A stretch of 64,000 nucleotides of DNA from Trachythela sp. YZ-2020 (GCA_016169945.1 JADLSH010000114.1:682001-746000), one strand, 5' to 3'; positions 22,617 to 33,760 are shown, counted from the first letter of the stretch. Notes: a model not told the origin generated them from the letters alone. Numbers and translations: made by a program.

Positions 22617-24289
22617 ACAGGGACTCCAACTAAGAACTATGACGAGTAGGACTAAATATAGCGTAGTATATTCAAATTATTGGACTTATTGTATAAATCA
22701 TAGAGCTTATATTATGCAGTGAATAGCTTCAAACATTGCTTCAATTCGAACAATCCCCTCGTGCAGAATCCCCTCGCCTATTCGAACTCTTATTCGCCTA
22801 TTCCAACCCAAAATTTATTGTGACATAAAGTATTCAGTCAATCATTGCAACCATAGCAACACAATGTTTTACTTTTCGTACAAAATGATAAAATAGTAAT
22901 ATAAATATTTGTACTTTGTAGACTAGAGTTATTACGTACTCTTTTAGCTTTGGTTGCTGTAAATTTAACCGTATAGACATTTCGCAAAAACGTCAAAAAT
23001 TTTCGGAAAACTTCAACTATTTTTTGACAGTATATTTCTTGAAATTTATCTTTAAAATGAAGTTTTTGACATTACGTTGTCTCTTCAAAATTCAAATTTA
23101 AACCTGCTAAAATACCTTTTAGGTTTAATCGATATTATAATAACCTCACAGAGTGACATACACTTTTGCAAATCACCACAAACTAAAATATGCAAAATAG
23201 ACACTTACCCGTTCAAAACACTTCAAAAGTGTCCTTTTTTCAGCCATTCGACTCCTTCTCGTTTATCTTCTTTTGAAGACTCTATTTATCGGTATGTTTT
23301 TCCAATAGCACGAGTATTAAAAATAATTTTTGATGCATAAAAAATCTTTATCCGTAAATCTTTTTAAAAATGTTTATCCGTATGTTTCTCTCGAACTGAA
23401 CTCGCGCATGCGTATAACATAGACGACTTTGGATTCCGCTATGTTTTCACATACCCGAGTGTAAATATCCGAGCGGAATTAGTACCCTCGCACGGTGCTT
23501 CGCGCCGGCTCGGGGATTACATGACGTTTCGAGCAAACAACAGCAAGGTTTGCGGGCGCTCGAGGGAAGGCGAGGGGCGAAAAGAAATAGAAAGGGATGA
23601 AACACCGATCACGTGAACGTTTCGTGTGCTCCATAAGTAGCCTGTTCTCTCAGAAAATTCCGATACTAGAATTTGTATTTATTCCGATACATATTTACCG
23701 ATTCCAATGCATTCCATAGGCTTTTTTAAATCGAAGTGTACCCGTAATTGAAGTGCCCGTTTCGGCACTCCAAATAAACAATTTACGTCACGAGAACAGG
23801 CTACTTATGGAACACATCTCGCGAAAACGTCGGAGAATGCCCGCTGTTATATATAAATCCCGTAAAATAGTTTCATCAACTGTTTTTCGGTAATGACCAT
23901 ATGATTTGTTTATGCAATAGAACATCGTCTGAATCGTAAAAAAAAAACACAAAAAGAAGATCAAACGGCTACTTATGGAGCACACGAAACATTCACGTGA
24001 TCGGTGTTTAACCCTTTCTATTTCTTTTCGCCCCTCGCCTTCCCTCAAGCGCCCGCAATCCTTGCTGTTGTTTGCTGGAAACGTCATGTAATAATTTCGT
24101 ATTATTCAATAATTCGCCATGCAAATGATGCAATTTTTTCGTTTTGAATCATTGTTCGAATTGAAGCAATGTTTGAAGCTATTCACTGCATAATATAAGC
24201 TCTATGATTTATACAAGTAAGTCCAATAATTTGAATATACTACGCTATATTTACTCCTACTCGTCACAGTTTTTAGTTGGACTCACTGT
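22617..24289. mobile_element. 1.67-kb transposon with long inverted ends and 9-bp target duplication
   Basis: Ends ACAGGGACTCCAACTA ... TAGTTGGACTCACTGT, with ~135 bp of near-perfect inverted repeat. It is flanked by the 9-bp duplication GACCGATAC (22608-22616, 24290-24298). Unit B has a single uninterrupted GACCGATAC at the matching position (~46935), giving an empty site. A second block of inverted repeat lies inside (23507-23640 with 23970-24092). No transposase frame is seen. A 9-bp duplication fits MULE-like or other 8-10-bp-target groups. Confidence 0.9.
22745..23465 (-). repeat. dispersed repeat, copy 2, inserted in the left arm of 22617-24289
   Basis: Reverse-complement relative of 17760-18610. 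It separates the outer from the inner inverted-repeat block of the left arm; the right arm lacks it, having only ~60 other bases there. Confidence 0.6.
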
Positions 24290-26232
24290 GACCGATACGT
24301 ATATGTTCAAGTGATCGGTACCGGTATCGAATTAGAAATCCTGGTATCAGGTATCACGCAGCATTACAGACACAATTCTCGTACCCAGAGCCCGTCTTAC
24401 GCTCGGTGGTACAGACACTAGTCGTTAGCTAGTAATTGCCTTCCTGGGAAAACGGAGAAATTCATAGTGTGAACAGATATTACTTACTAATATGAGTGAA
24501 ATCAACATTCGCCCGATAATAAGTGAAATATGACCTATAGTCATTGGTGATTTGGTGTACCTATAGTAGTACAAAAGGCTATCACTCAAACTGGCGTAAC
24601 GGCCAACGGGATTCAACGGCGTTCTTCGGCAACTTTTCACGGGAGCACAAATAATATATATTGAGGGAGGCAAAATGAAAGGGAGAGTTGGCCGCTCTCA
24701 AGTTCAGCCCCTCTAAATATGGGTTGCTTTTCACCCTCCTCATTTCCTCACAACCCACCCGCCCTCTTTTCCTTGGCCTAGTACCGCTTAGAAAGCTAGG
24801 TTCTTCCAGCATTGTTCTTGCTGCTTTTAAATTATTACATTAACAGTGCCATGGCTCAAGGTGCGCGAAATGTTTTGATTTAGATACTAGCAAAATATTT
24901 TGATGACCCTAAACCATCAATTCAGACCCTGTTTCGGTAAATGCTATATACAGATATTGCGGCGCAAGATGATCAGCTTCAAAATATTTCAGATAACTAT
25001 TACCCCCTCCCGTCCCCATTTTGAATCCAAACGAATCTTCTATCTACCCAACATTTTCTATTCCAAGAAATAAGAATTCTTCTACCCAAAAACATACGGA
25101 GGAGGCTAGCAGCCCCCTAAAATATTTCAACAACGATAGTTTCGATTGCGCTTTCTTTTGTTTGGGTGCAAGATTATTTATGGGAGGAAGATTCTTGAGT
25201 TCTATAATTTTGAGTGCAATAATTCTGATTTAACCGATAAATGGCTGAAGAAATAAAAAATCAGAGAATTTGCATTTTTTTCACTTGCCGGTGGAGGAGC
25301 TTGGCCATTGGTTGTCGATGTATATCCGTAAATTAAATTATGTTAAGAACGAACCAGAGCGAAATTATCCATGCAATGAACAACTTCATAACCTCGAACA
25401 TTCAGTCCTAACGGTAAAATGTATTGAGCGCTTTATCGCTCACGTTTTTGTGAACATTATTTTGACGACATCGACATGGTCGTCCATTTGTACTACAGAC
25501 GTCAGATAATATATTTACCCGCCCTATTCAGTTGATTTAATTACAAAAATTTATATTTTACAAGTTTGTTTACATGTATATAATATTCGTATATAAAATA
25601 GTAATCTGCTTAAAATATTTAGACAATCTATAAACAATTTCTGTTATTTATTGTCAATATAGTTATTTATTGTGCATCTTAACTACGGCACTTCGAAATG
25701 CAGGCTTGGTATAGTGACAAATATTTGATTACATCTCATACTCTCATTAATTAGCCATTCACAATGCTTAATATAGGTCACATGATACTTGAACACTGGT
25801 TAGTATATTTCATCAAGCGCTAAGATGAAGTTTTAACAAGTTCTAGGACTGTTGGAAATGAAGTAATATGAAGTATGAGATGTAATTTCGGAGCTCTCTC
25901 ATCCGCAGAGGCTTACATGAAGTTTTAGCGAGGGAATAGTGAGAGCGCTATTTGTAAATACTTAAGATGGCTCTGCGGAGGAGTGAGATTTCGGAGTGGA
26001 TTGGATTTTAACTCTTGCTTTAATTGGATTTAAATTGAGTTCAACTTGAAGATGGTCCCAGTCTAACTCATTGCTCGATCAACTCCACATTTCCGGATTT
26101 TCAATATTACTTAGGATGTTCAATTTGCCCACACATAAGAAACTGAACACAACATCATCATATAACTCTATTCTTCAGGTCTATACAAAAACAACACATC
26201 TTTAACGGCTCATCTACCTGCGTGGAACTACT

Positions 26233-26341
26233 GCAACACAGCACAGCGCAGCACAGCACAGCACAGCACAGCACAGCACAACACAACACAACACAACACA
26301 ACACAACACAACACAACACAACACAACACAACACAACACAA
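26233..26341. repeat. (CACAG)n(CACAA)n microsatellite
   Basis: Pentanucleotide array, first cacag then caaca units. Matched by a diverged array at 48925-49018 in unit B. Confidence 0.95.
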
Positions 26342-28020
26342 ACAGCTTCTTCTTTCTTAGCTCTTTGTCGTCAAGTGGGCCAGACTACTAATAGCAATTA
26401 GTTAATTTAAATATTGATTGATTTGGCGAGAATACAATACCTCGACCTAACGAGAACACACCATGTTTTTGCACAAAAGCGGAACAAACTTATAGGCTTT
26501 ATTTGTAGGCGCATATATCACGCCTTCATGCATGTCAACAACATAGCTGATCTATGGATTTGCTGCTGCTGTATTTATTCTTATAAAAAACATTAAAGAA
26601 GAAACTTAAGGAGTTAACACAGCACAAACAACAGCTAAGACTTATACGCAACGACAATGGTCTCTAACAGTACATTCAATATTACATTGTCTGAAAAGAA
26701 ATGCTTGGAGTTGATTCAAGCTGATTCATTTTAGGATGCTTCGTATCGTAAAGCCTGGTTTGACCAAGTCATGTTCGACGATGTGAAATACGCCACATCT
26801 ATCTTGCCGTTTGTGTCCTCTATGCAAATCAGCCTTTAAAGACGCGGTATATCGGCATTCTTCCTGCTATTTTCTTGAGAGCTGTAAATATCAGTCGTTG
26901 GCCATAGAATATCGTGAAAACAAGCCTCCGTGCGAATTTGCAATGCTTTTATATTAACTTTAGAATGGAGCCTTTACCCGATGTTATTGCTCTTGGCAAC
27001 CTGAGCGTAACTCAGAAATGGTCTTATATTACAATGATAATCAACTATATCATTCAAATTGCTTCTAAATTAATTGACACGCCCCCCTCCCCCTCTCAGT
27101 ATCCGCCACTGACAAACGAACTGGGAAATACAGTCCATATATAACTATTATTGTTATATACCAAGTGATGTTCCGCGTAACCAATGGTAACGGGCAACAA
27201 TGCATAAAATAACAAAACCGGAAGTAAATGGCGAAGGCCCATTTTTTACTCTTTTCTATATTTTAATCGAAATTTTAAGATTTAAATTTTTTGTCATTTG
27301 ACACTTGGTATATAACAAATCACTTATTACTGAAGCCTCGTGAAAACAGTATGTTTTGTGGCCCCTCGACCGCTCGTTGTTGGGTGGTCTCGGGTCGACA
27401 AAACACACTGTTTCCCTCGGCGTCAGTAAATAAGTGTTAATTATATAATCTGTGATATTACACAACTACTGTAGTGTAAGATTATTTAGTTAATATAACA
27501 CAACTAGTGTAAGATTATTTTCGTATATATATTGTATTACATTGTTAGTTTAACTCACGACTTTTTGCATTCAACAAACCGAACAGAAGCATGACTGGAA
27601 CTCAACGGCTGTCTTGTCTTTAAGACATATTCATCTTTTCACAACAACTTTCAATGATTTTGGGTTTGAAGGACGTCCAGGATTCTCCTCTGATGGTCGG
27701 GGGAAGCAGGGTGGTGAAATATCTATTCAAAAAGACGAAAAAGTTCGCAGATTCATTAAGAATTCACGAAAACTTAGCCATACATACATACAACCAAGCA
27801 GAGCTGCCCAGAGGTGGGGGGGGGGGGGATTTGCCTGGGCCCCAAAATAAAAATTAATCGAAATACGCGTATTATATTACTGTCAAATAGTCTCCCAGAA
27901 TGCAGGAATTTGACATTCTTGACCCCGCTACACTACTTAAACTGAATCCAGATTGTGATTTTGATTTAAATGCTAATTAGGCCCACAGGACTTACATTTA
28001 TTATATAGTAGACAGTAAGA

Positions 28021-28082
28021 TATATGGAAAATATGCCGTGACATATTTTCCATATCTTCACTAGTGAGGATATCGATCACGT
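28021..28082. repeat. palindromic repeat
   Basis: Hairpin agatatatggaaaatatg / catattttccatatct followed by tcactagtgaggatatcgat. Also in unit B at about 50884-50945. Confidence 0.6.
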
Positions 28083-28190
28083 GATCATTTCCCGCCAATG
28101 GCTTTGTGTTTTGAAGTTGTCAATTTCACGATGACTATATAATAAAAAGAACATTAGTCCACAGTGTCCCAAATGATTGTTCCTTCTTAA

Positions 28191-28381
28191 GCCCAGTTCG
28201 CATATATCGACGATGGACGCCGACGGTCGACGATGTTCGTGCGACGCAAAAATTCATTTCGGCAACGTGATTGATTAGCGAAAAAATTCGCCGCGAAAAA
28301 CGTTTTCGCTAACTAACCACGTTGCCGAAATGATTCTTCGCTTCACGTCGCGCGAACAAATTCGCCTAGTGGAAAACGGGC
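28191..28381. mobile_element. TTAA-flanked foldback MITE, copy 1 of 3
   Basis: TTAA on both sides (28187-28190, 28382-28385). Palindromic: gcccagttcg... ...cgaacaaattcgcctagtgg and aaacgggc at the other end. Related to 60632-60764 and 61932-62109. TTAA targets point to piggyBac- or Kolobok-type mobilisation. Confidence 0.8.
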
Positions 28382-28387
28382 TTAAAG

Positions 28388-28630
28388 GTATAGTCTAGGA
28401 GTCTAGCACCTGTATATAAGTTTGTGTGCATTTCATTTACGACAGATAATCTCAACTGTTTTAGGGTAAAATGACCATGACGGACAACATGGCATATGTG
28501 CCAAAACCCGAATCCGGTGCGAAATGCCCGAAAATGACCTCACCCAGAAACGGCACTGCCGACATAGCTCTTTCTCCTAAATCATCAAAGCTACAGACTT
28601 TCTGAAGTGCTTATAGTGTTTAGAATATTC
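28388..28630 (+). repeat. left copy of a 240-bp inverted pair (partner 36346-36580)
   Basis: Matches the reverse complement of 36346-36580 with few differences (e.g. gttttagggtaaaatgacca, gaaacggcactgccgacata). The pair encloses the copia element and the 1.65-kb palindrome. Confidence 0.85.
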
Positions 28631-28742
28631 AATTTCTGTCAGACGAATGTCAATGAAGCAGACAGAAATGAATATTTTGGCGGCACCTGAACATCACGTG
28701 AGTTGCTTGGAGTATATAGGGAGGTATAACACGTGTGTAGAT

Positions 28743-29719
28743 TGTTAACATTAAGTAATACTTCAAGTTATATAGAGTAAATCGGTTCATATTGTTTAAC
28801 ATAAATTAAGGAAGCATGATGCTACAGTTAGTATATATAGTACATCGGACACGTGATCATATGGCGTGAGTTGAACGTTTTTATCACAGGAGGCCCAGGC
28901 TCTATTTGCCCGCGCCCGCCTGTGACTTCCTTATAACGAGGGAAGGAAGGAAACATTGAGCCCAAAATAGCCCAGACTTGGCATATGTTACACGAAACTA
29001 TCCTCGATTTTTCGCCTTTAAATGCATTTCTTTCGAGATTAATCGATATCCCCTGCAAGAATGATACCGTACAACTCTCAAAACAACGATGCTTTAATCA
29101 AAAAGCTTAAATTCGCTCTAAAATCCGTGAGGGAATGACAAAATTTGGCAAAAATATATCCGCGTGCCTGGTTTGCTGTTAAAAAACCGGAAGTCGTTGA
29201 ACAACTCAAAATACTCAAACCTGATTGGACAACTTTGAAATTTGAAATTTTTGTTGATATTCGTCGTCCAATCAGGTTTGAGTGTATTTTGAGTTGTTCA
29301 ACGCTTCCGGTTTTTTAACAGCAAACCAGGCACGCGGATATATTTTTGCCAAATTTTGTCATTCCCTCACGGATTTTAGAGCGAATTTAAGCTTTTTGAT
29401 TAAAGCATCGTTGTTTTGAGAGTTGTACGGTATCATTCTTGCAGGGGATATCGATTAATCTCGAAAGAAATGCATTTAAAGGCGAAAAATCGAGGATAGT
29501 TTCGTGTAACATATGCCAAGTCTGGGCTATTTTGGGCTCAATGTTTCCTTCCTTCCCTCGTTATAAGGAAGTCGTCACAGGCGGGCGCGGGCAAATAGAG
29601 CCTGGGCCTCCTGTGTTTTTATCCGCCATTATCAGTAGTTGTTGATTCGTCTCGAACGAAAACCTATATTTTGTAAACCTTTTTTGTTTCTTTTACCAAA
29701 TAAACTGCATAATCTAACA
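28743..29719 (+). repeat. 5' LTR, split by a 729-bp insertion
   Basis: LTR bases are 28743-28885 and 29624-29719 plus the duplicated target. Removing 738 bp leaves 239 bp, exactly the 3' LTR length. A TATATATAG motif lies in the first half and AATAAA near the end. Confidence 0.96.
28886..29614. mobile_element. 729-bp palindromic foldback element nested in the 5' LTR
   Basis: Nearly perfect inverted halves of ~360 bp, starting ACAGGAGGCCCAGGCTCTAT and ending with its reverse complement. Flanked by the 9-bp duplication GTTTTTATC (28877-28885, 29615-29623), which is single in the 3' LTR. It therefore inserted after the retrotransposon. The ACAG terminus and 9-bp target match the element at 22617-24289. 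Confidence 0.95.
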
Positions 29720-29733
29720 GGTTATGGGCCCAG
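29720..29733 (+). promoter_or_regulatory. primer binding site, half-tRNA-iMet type
   Basis: GGTTATGGGCCCAG directly follows the 5' LTR. It is complementary to the anticodon stem-loop region of animal initiator tRNA-Met (CTGGGCCCATAACC), not its 3' CCA end. Drosophila copia is primed the same way, by a 5' half of tRNA-iMet. Confidence 0.85.
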
Positions 29734-29743
29734 GAGCGTAAAA

Positions 29744-31729
29744 ATGGACAGTCAAACGATAAAATGGCTAGTTTTCAATGGAAAAGTCGAGGATTATCCG
29801 GTATGGAGTACGAAGTTCATTGCGTATATGCAGACGAAAGGTTTATATAAAGCGCTTCTAGGGAAAGAAGTTTTACCAGAAGAAGTATCACCGTTAGCAG
29901 AAGATGCTACAAATGAAATAAAGGCCGCATGGGAGGCAAAAATACAAGAGAGAAATCAACAAATCGAAAAGATTGAAGAAAGAAATAATATGGTATGGTG
30001 TCATATTGCTTTAGCCCTCGATAAAAACAGTCTTTTATATATACGACATGATTGCCTATCATCAGATGGTGTTGGGGACGGAGCAAAAGCGTGGCGTTTA
30101 CTACAACAGAGATATTCCAACGTCGAAAAGCCAACTATAGTAAGTCTAGTTCGTCAAATATCTAGATTACAGTTAGGTGAAAATGAAAAGTTATCCGAAT
30201 ATTTCATACGAGCACAAGAACTAATGTCCCGACTTACCGAAGCTGGTGAAAAGATATCAGAAACACTATTCAATGCTCTTGTTATAAACGGACTTCCAGA
30301 AAAGTATGAACACTTTGTGGTACAAGAAAGCTTCAATCCGGCAGCTAATTTCACCGAATTACGAACACGTTTACAAAACTATGAAGATAGTCGACTCCAA
30401 AGACATCAAGCAGAAGACGATAGTGCTACAGCAATGCATTCTAGGAATGCATCGGGTCGATATAAAGGTCCAACCAAACCGAAGGGAAATTGTTTTGTCT
30501 GTGGACTTCCCGGTCACTTTGCCAGGCAATGCAATAAAAGAAGTTCAGCTGTATGTTCAAAGTGCAAAAAGAGGGGTCATCTAGCAAAAGCGTGCAGAGG
30601 TCCAAGTAAACCTGAAGACCCTCCAACAAATGAATCGACTTCATTTTCATCGTACTCTCAATGTATGAACAGTGGTAGTGGAACAAGCAGTGGTACTGGA
30701 AAATTAAATCATCTCATCATTGATACTGGTTGTACAGATCATATTATTACCGAAAAGGAACTGTTCGAAAACTTACAGCCTTGCAATGTCAAAAACGTTA
30801 AGGATCCAAAAGGAAACCTTACACCTGTCGAAGGAATTGGCGATGTACCAATTAAGCTTCAATCAACAAATCGAAAAGAGGTAGAGATGGTCCTACGAAA
30901 TGTTCTTTATGTACCAAATTATGAAGTAAACCTACTTTCTGTCAACCGATCTGTCAAATTTGGACACAAGTTCATATTTATCGAAAACAAAGCGAAGGTA
31001 ATGTTGAATTGTGGCCCAGAGATTGATCTAACCGAAGACGCAGGTTTATTTCATCTGAAGGTTATCTTTGAAAGGTCCAGAGCATGTAATTCTACCACAT
31101 GCAACCCAAATTCGACAACAAGTAAAGGAGATGCTAGTTTGTGGCATCAACGTCTCGGGCATCTGAACAAGGACGATGTCAAACGCACCATTGGCTGTGA
31201 AGATAATCTAAAGGAAGTATGTGAAACATGTGCACTTGGAAAGCAATCCAGTAAACCTGTACCAAAAGAAGCTAAGAACAAGTCCCAGAAACCTCTCGAA
31301 CTTGTTTACTCAGATATTCTTGGTCCATTCGAAGTCCCTAGCCTCAATGGATCCAGGTATGCGATTACATTTGTGGACGAATATTCGAAATATTCAGTCG
31401 TAAAGTTTATGAGCAAGAAATCCCAAGCCTTTGAAAGATTCAAAGAGTATGTAGCAGAATCAGGATCACCTCGGAGACTACGAACCGACAACGGCGCAGA
31501 ATATACATCGAAGCAATTTAAGGATTACTGCAGAGATTCAAAAATAAAGCAGGAATATACCGTGCCAGAAACCCCACAACAGAACGGAGTTGCGGAACGC
31601 TTTAATCGAACTCTTGTTGAAATGGGACGATGTCTATTGATCCAAGCAAAATTAGCAAAGCGCTATTGGGTAAGAGCATTATCTACAGCAGCTCATATAA
31701 GAAATCTTATCGTGAGTGATATGTTATGA
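29744..31729 (+). CDS. copia Gag-protease-integrase ORF, truncated in integrase
   Basis: 661 codons from MDSQTIKWLVFNGKVEDYPV. Reads Gag, two zinc knuckles, protease and the DDE core, then stops soon after the catalytic Glu. Its TGA overlaps the next ATG as ATGA (31726-31729), a likely chance result of the deletion. Confidence 0.9.
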   Translation: MDSQTIKWLVFNGKVEDYPVWSTKFIAYMQTKGLYKALLGKEVLPEEVSPLAEDATNEIKAAWEAKIQERNQQIEKIEERNNMVWCHIALALDKNSLLYIRHDCLSSDGVGDGAKAWRLLQQRYSNVEKPTIVSLVRQISRLQLGENEKLSEYFIRAQELMSRLTEAGEKISETLFNALVINGLPEKYEHFVVQESFNPAANFTELRTRLQNYEDSRLQRHQAEDDSATAMHSRNASGRYKGPTKPKGNCFVCGLPGHFARQCNKRSSAVCSKCKKRGHLAKACRGPSKPEDPPTNESTSFSSYSQCMNSGSGTSSGTGKLNHLIIDTGCTDHIITEKELFENLQPCNVKNVKDPKGNLTPVEGIGDVPIKLQSTNRKEVEMVLRNVLYVPNYEVNLLSVNRSVKFGHKFIFIENKAKVMLNCGPEIDLTEDAGLFHLKVIFERSRACNSTTCNPNSTTSKGDASLWHQRLGHLNKDDVKRTIGCEDNLKEVCETCALGKQSSKPVPKEAKNKSQKPLELVYSDILGPFEVPSLNGSRYAITFVDEYSKYSVVKFMSKKSQAFERFKEYVAESGSPRRLRTDNGAEYTSKQFKDYCRDSKIKQEYTVPETPQQNGVAERFNRTLVEMGRCLLIQAKLAKRYWVRALSTAAHIRNLIVSDML

Positions 31730-32661
31730 AGAGAAAGGTCAACTTAAAGAAGTTGGATTCTAGATCTGTAAAGGCAAAATTTATCGGTTATGATGACAAG
31801 AGCACAGCATACATTCTGCAAGAATTTGATTCGAAGAAAGTCATCAAAGCGCGAAATGTTCTCTTCAAAGAAAATGAAATCCAATCATTTTCAGCAAAGG
31901 AAACAATAAATCCGGAAGAATCAATCCTTGTGAGTCCCAACATGGACCTCAACGATGATAGCTCAAATCACCAGGACACAACGGAACCGGTTCAAGGTAA
32001 AGTGGGGGAAAATAATGCACCGATACCTGTCGTAGAAGATCAGCACGAAGCTGAAGAAAACCCCGAGGAAGACGAAAACACACTTCCCAGAGCAAGCAGA
32101 AATCGGCGTCCACCTGAGAGATATGGATCACCCTACACTTTCAGCACAACTAAAGAAGAAAACGTACAAGAACCCAAGTCGTATAGTGAAGCAGTTAATT
32201 CACCGCAAGCAGAGAACTGGAGAAAAGCTATGAAAGCGGAGTATGATTCACTAATAGACAATGACACCTGGACAATAGTTGATGAACCAAAGGATAAACA
32301 AGTTTTACCAGGAAAATGGGTGTATAAAGTAAAGTACGGAGCAGATGGACGAGTAGATAAATTCAAAGCAAGATACGTAGCCAAAGGTTATGCTCAAATC
32401 GAAGGTTTAGACTTCTTCGATACGTACGCTCCAACTTGTAAACCCGAAACTTTCCGAATCCTACTAGCAACGGCAGCAAAAAGATTTGCATCTTGGACAA
32501 ATGGACGTGAAATCAGCCTACCTTCACGCCAACATAGAAGAAGAAATTTACCTAGAGCAACCAAAAGGTTTTACCAAGAAAGCAAACTCGGGAGAAAAGC
32601 TGGTATGCAAACTAAACAAATCAATCTATGGTTTGAAACAGGCTGCAAAGAATTGGTATGA
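31726..32661 (+). CDS. copia integrase C-terminus and start of RT, then out of frame
   Basis: Coding is credible from 31726 to about 32480. The last ~60 codons (from the A-run at 32478) are read out of frame and do not resemble RT. Confidence 0.8.
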   Translation: MKRKVNLKKLDSRSVKAKFIGYDDKSTAYILQEFDSKKVIKARNVLFKENEIQSFSAKETINPEESILVSPNMDLNDDSSNHQDTTEPVQGKVGENNAPIPVVEDQHEAEENPEEDENTLPRASRNRRPPERYGSPYTFSTTKEENVQEPKSYSEAVNSPQAENWRKAMKAEYDSLIDNDTWTIVDEPKDKQVLPGKWVYKVKYGADGRVDKFKARYVAKGYAQIEGLDFFDTYAPTCKPETFRILLATAAKRFASWTNGREISLPSRQHRRRNLPRATKRFYQESKLGRKAGMQTKQINLWFETGCKELV

Positions 32662-33520
32662 AGCACTGTCAAGTCGACTTCTCAAAGAAGGATTCAAACG
32701 AAGCTGTAATGACTACTGCTTATTTGTAAGAAAGGAGGAAGATGGAACATTCTCATACGTGTTAGTCTGGGTAGATGACATTATAGTAGCTGGAGCGAGC
32801 GAAGAAGCAGTTAACGAAATCAAGGCAGTGTTAAATGAGAATTTCAAGATGGACGATCGTGGCACATTACACTGGTTCTTAGGAATGCAGATTTTACGGT
32901 CGCACGATAAGATTACTATTGACCAAAGGAAATACATCGAGTCTGTTCTTGGACAATTCCACATGAGTGATTGCAAAGCAGCAGCAACACCTGGGGAAGT
33001 AAATCTGAAGTTAATTAAGAACAACGACGAACAGAAATTAGTAGATCCGAAGCTGTATAGAAGTTTAGTTGGTTCTCTTCTATTTATCGGAAAGCAAACC
33101 CGTCCAGACATACTGAACCTTGTCAATCAGCTGTCAAGATTCCTGGATAAACCTGACACATCACACTGGAAAGCTGCGAAACACGTACTAAGATACCTGA
33201 AAGGAACTATAGATTTACGATTAACATTTGCGAAGAATTCCAACCTCAACGTGATTGGCGACTCAGACGCAGATTGGAGCGGGGACCTCAACGATCGCAA
33301 ATCGACAACGGGCTATTACTTCAAGTTTGAGGGAAATGGCGGCGCCATCAGTTGGGAGGTGAAGAAACAAGTAACGGTCGCACTTTCGACAGCGGAAGCG
33401 GAGTACCAAGCCATGGCGGCTGCAGTACAAGAAGCTGTCTATTTACGCGCGCTACTGAAAGATATTGGTTGTCAATGGAGAAACCGACTGACATCGGAGA
33501 AGACAATCAGTCCTGTATAA
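32486..33520 (+). CDS. copia reverse transcriptase and most of RNase H
   Basis: Begins MHLGQMDVKSAYLHANIEEE, continues with EIYLEQPKGF, SIYGLKQAAKNWYEAL, the VDD catalytic motif, RNase H ADWSGDLNDRKSTTGY and LSTAEAEYQAM. Out of frame after about 33478. Confidence 0.9.
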   Translation: MHLGQMDVKSAYLHANIEEEIYLEQPKGFTKKANSGEKLVCKLNKSIYGLKQAAKNWYEALSSRLLKEGFKRSCNDYCLFVRKEEDGTFSYVLVWVDDIIVAGASEEAVNEIKAVLNENFKMDDRGTLHWFLGMQILRSHDKITIDQRKYIESVLGQFHMSDCKAAATPGEVNLKLIKNNDEQKLVDPKLYRSLVGSLLFIGKQTRPDILNLVNQLSRFLDKPDTSHWKAAKHVLRYLKGTIDLRLTFAKNSNLNVIGDSDADWSGDLNDRKSTTGYYFKFEGNGGAISWEVKKQVTVALSTAEAEYQAMAAAVQEAVYLRALLKDIGCQWRNRLTSEKTISPV

Positions 33521-33760
33521 AAATGTGTCATAATCCTGTGATGCATAAACGGTCAAAACATATTGATACGAAAATGCACTTCATCCGAGAAAGAGTACAA
33601 AACAAAGAAGTGAAGATTCATTATGTTCCAACTGAAGAAATGACCGCGGACATTCTTACGAAGTCATTACCTCGAGTAAAAGTTGAAAAACATCGAACAG
33701 TATTATTAGGCAATTAAAGAACAAACCAGACTCATCGTAGTTACGGACAAGCTGAGTCTG

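Larger units (their letters stand above)
12913..28156. repeat. tandem segmental duplication, unit A
   Basis: Homologous to 37390-51020 in the same orientation. Shared markers in order are TLDc exon 3, TLDc exon 2, the RING/B-box exon, and then nearly identical non-coding sequence from ~22290 to 28156. Identity is lower at the 5' end and very high at the 3' end. Shared sequence stops at ...aaaagaacatta (28156 / 51020). Size differences are mostly mobile-element insertions. Confidence 0.85.
24299..28156. other. non-coding 3' part of duplication unit A
   Basis: Nearly collinear with 46940-51020, apart from small indels. Short ORFs here (24425-24673, 25270-25509, 27614-27850) recur in unit B but look like shadows of repeats. 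No exon recognised. Near 27090 only the right end (tatccgccactg) of the MITE found at 49671-49996 remains. Confidence 0.6.
29744..33717 (+). pseudogene. copia gag-pol, disrupted
   Basis: Four pieces cover one polyprotein. 29744-31729: Gag, two CCHC knuckles (CFVCGLPGHFARQC, CSKCKKRGHLAKAC), protease IIDTGCTDHI, GAG-pre-integrase WHQRLGHLN, and integrase with Asp, Asp and Glu in DILGPF, RTDNGAEY and NGVAERFNR. 31726-32480: integrase C-terminus (LDSRSVKAKFIGYDD) and RT start (WVYKVKYGADGRVDKFKARY). 32486-33478: RT core with VWVDDI and RNase H region (LSTAEAEYQAM). 33479-33717: the C-terminus (HIDTKMHFIRERV). Breaks are a deletion of roughly 35 codons at 31726, an extra A in the A-run at 32478-32482, and a one-base shift near 33478. 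My start is the ATG at 29744, after the primer site. Confidence 0.93.

Noticed and set aside
28828..29645. Repeated ORF MQGISINLERNAFKGEKSRI on both strands
   Set aside because: It appears twice because it lies in the two arms of the palindromic element in the LTR; not a gene.
31726..31729. ATGA stop-start overlap as a programmed translation device
   Set aside because: The junction coincides with missing integrase sequence, so a deletion by-product is simpler.
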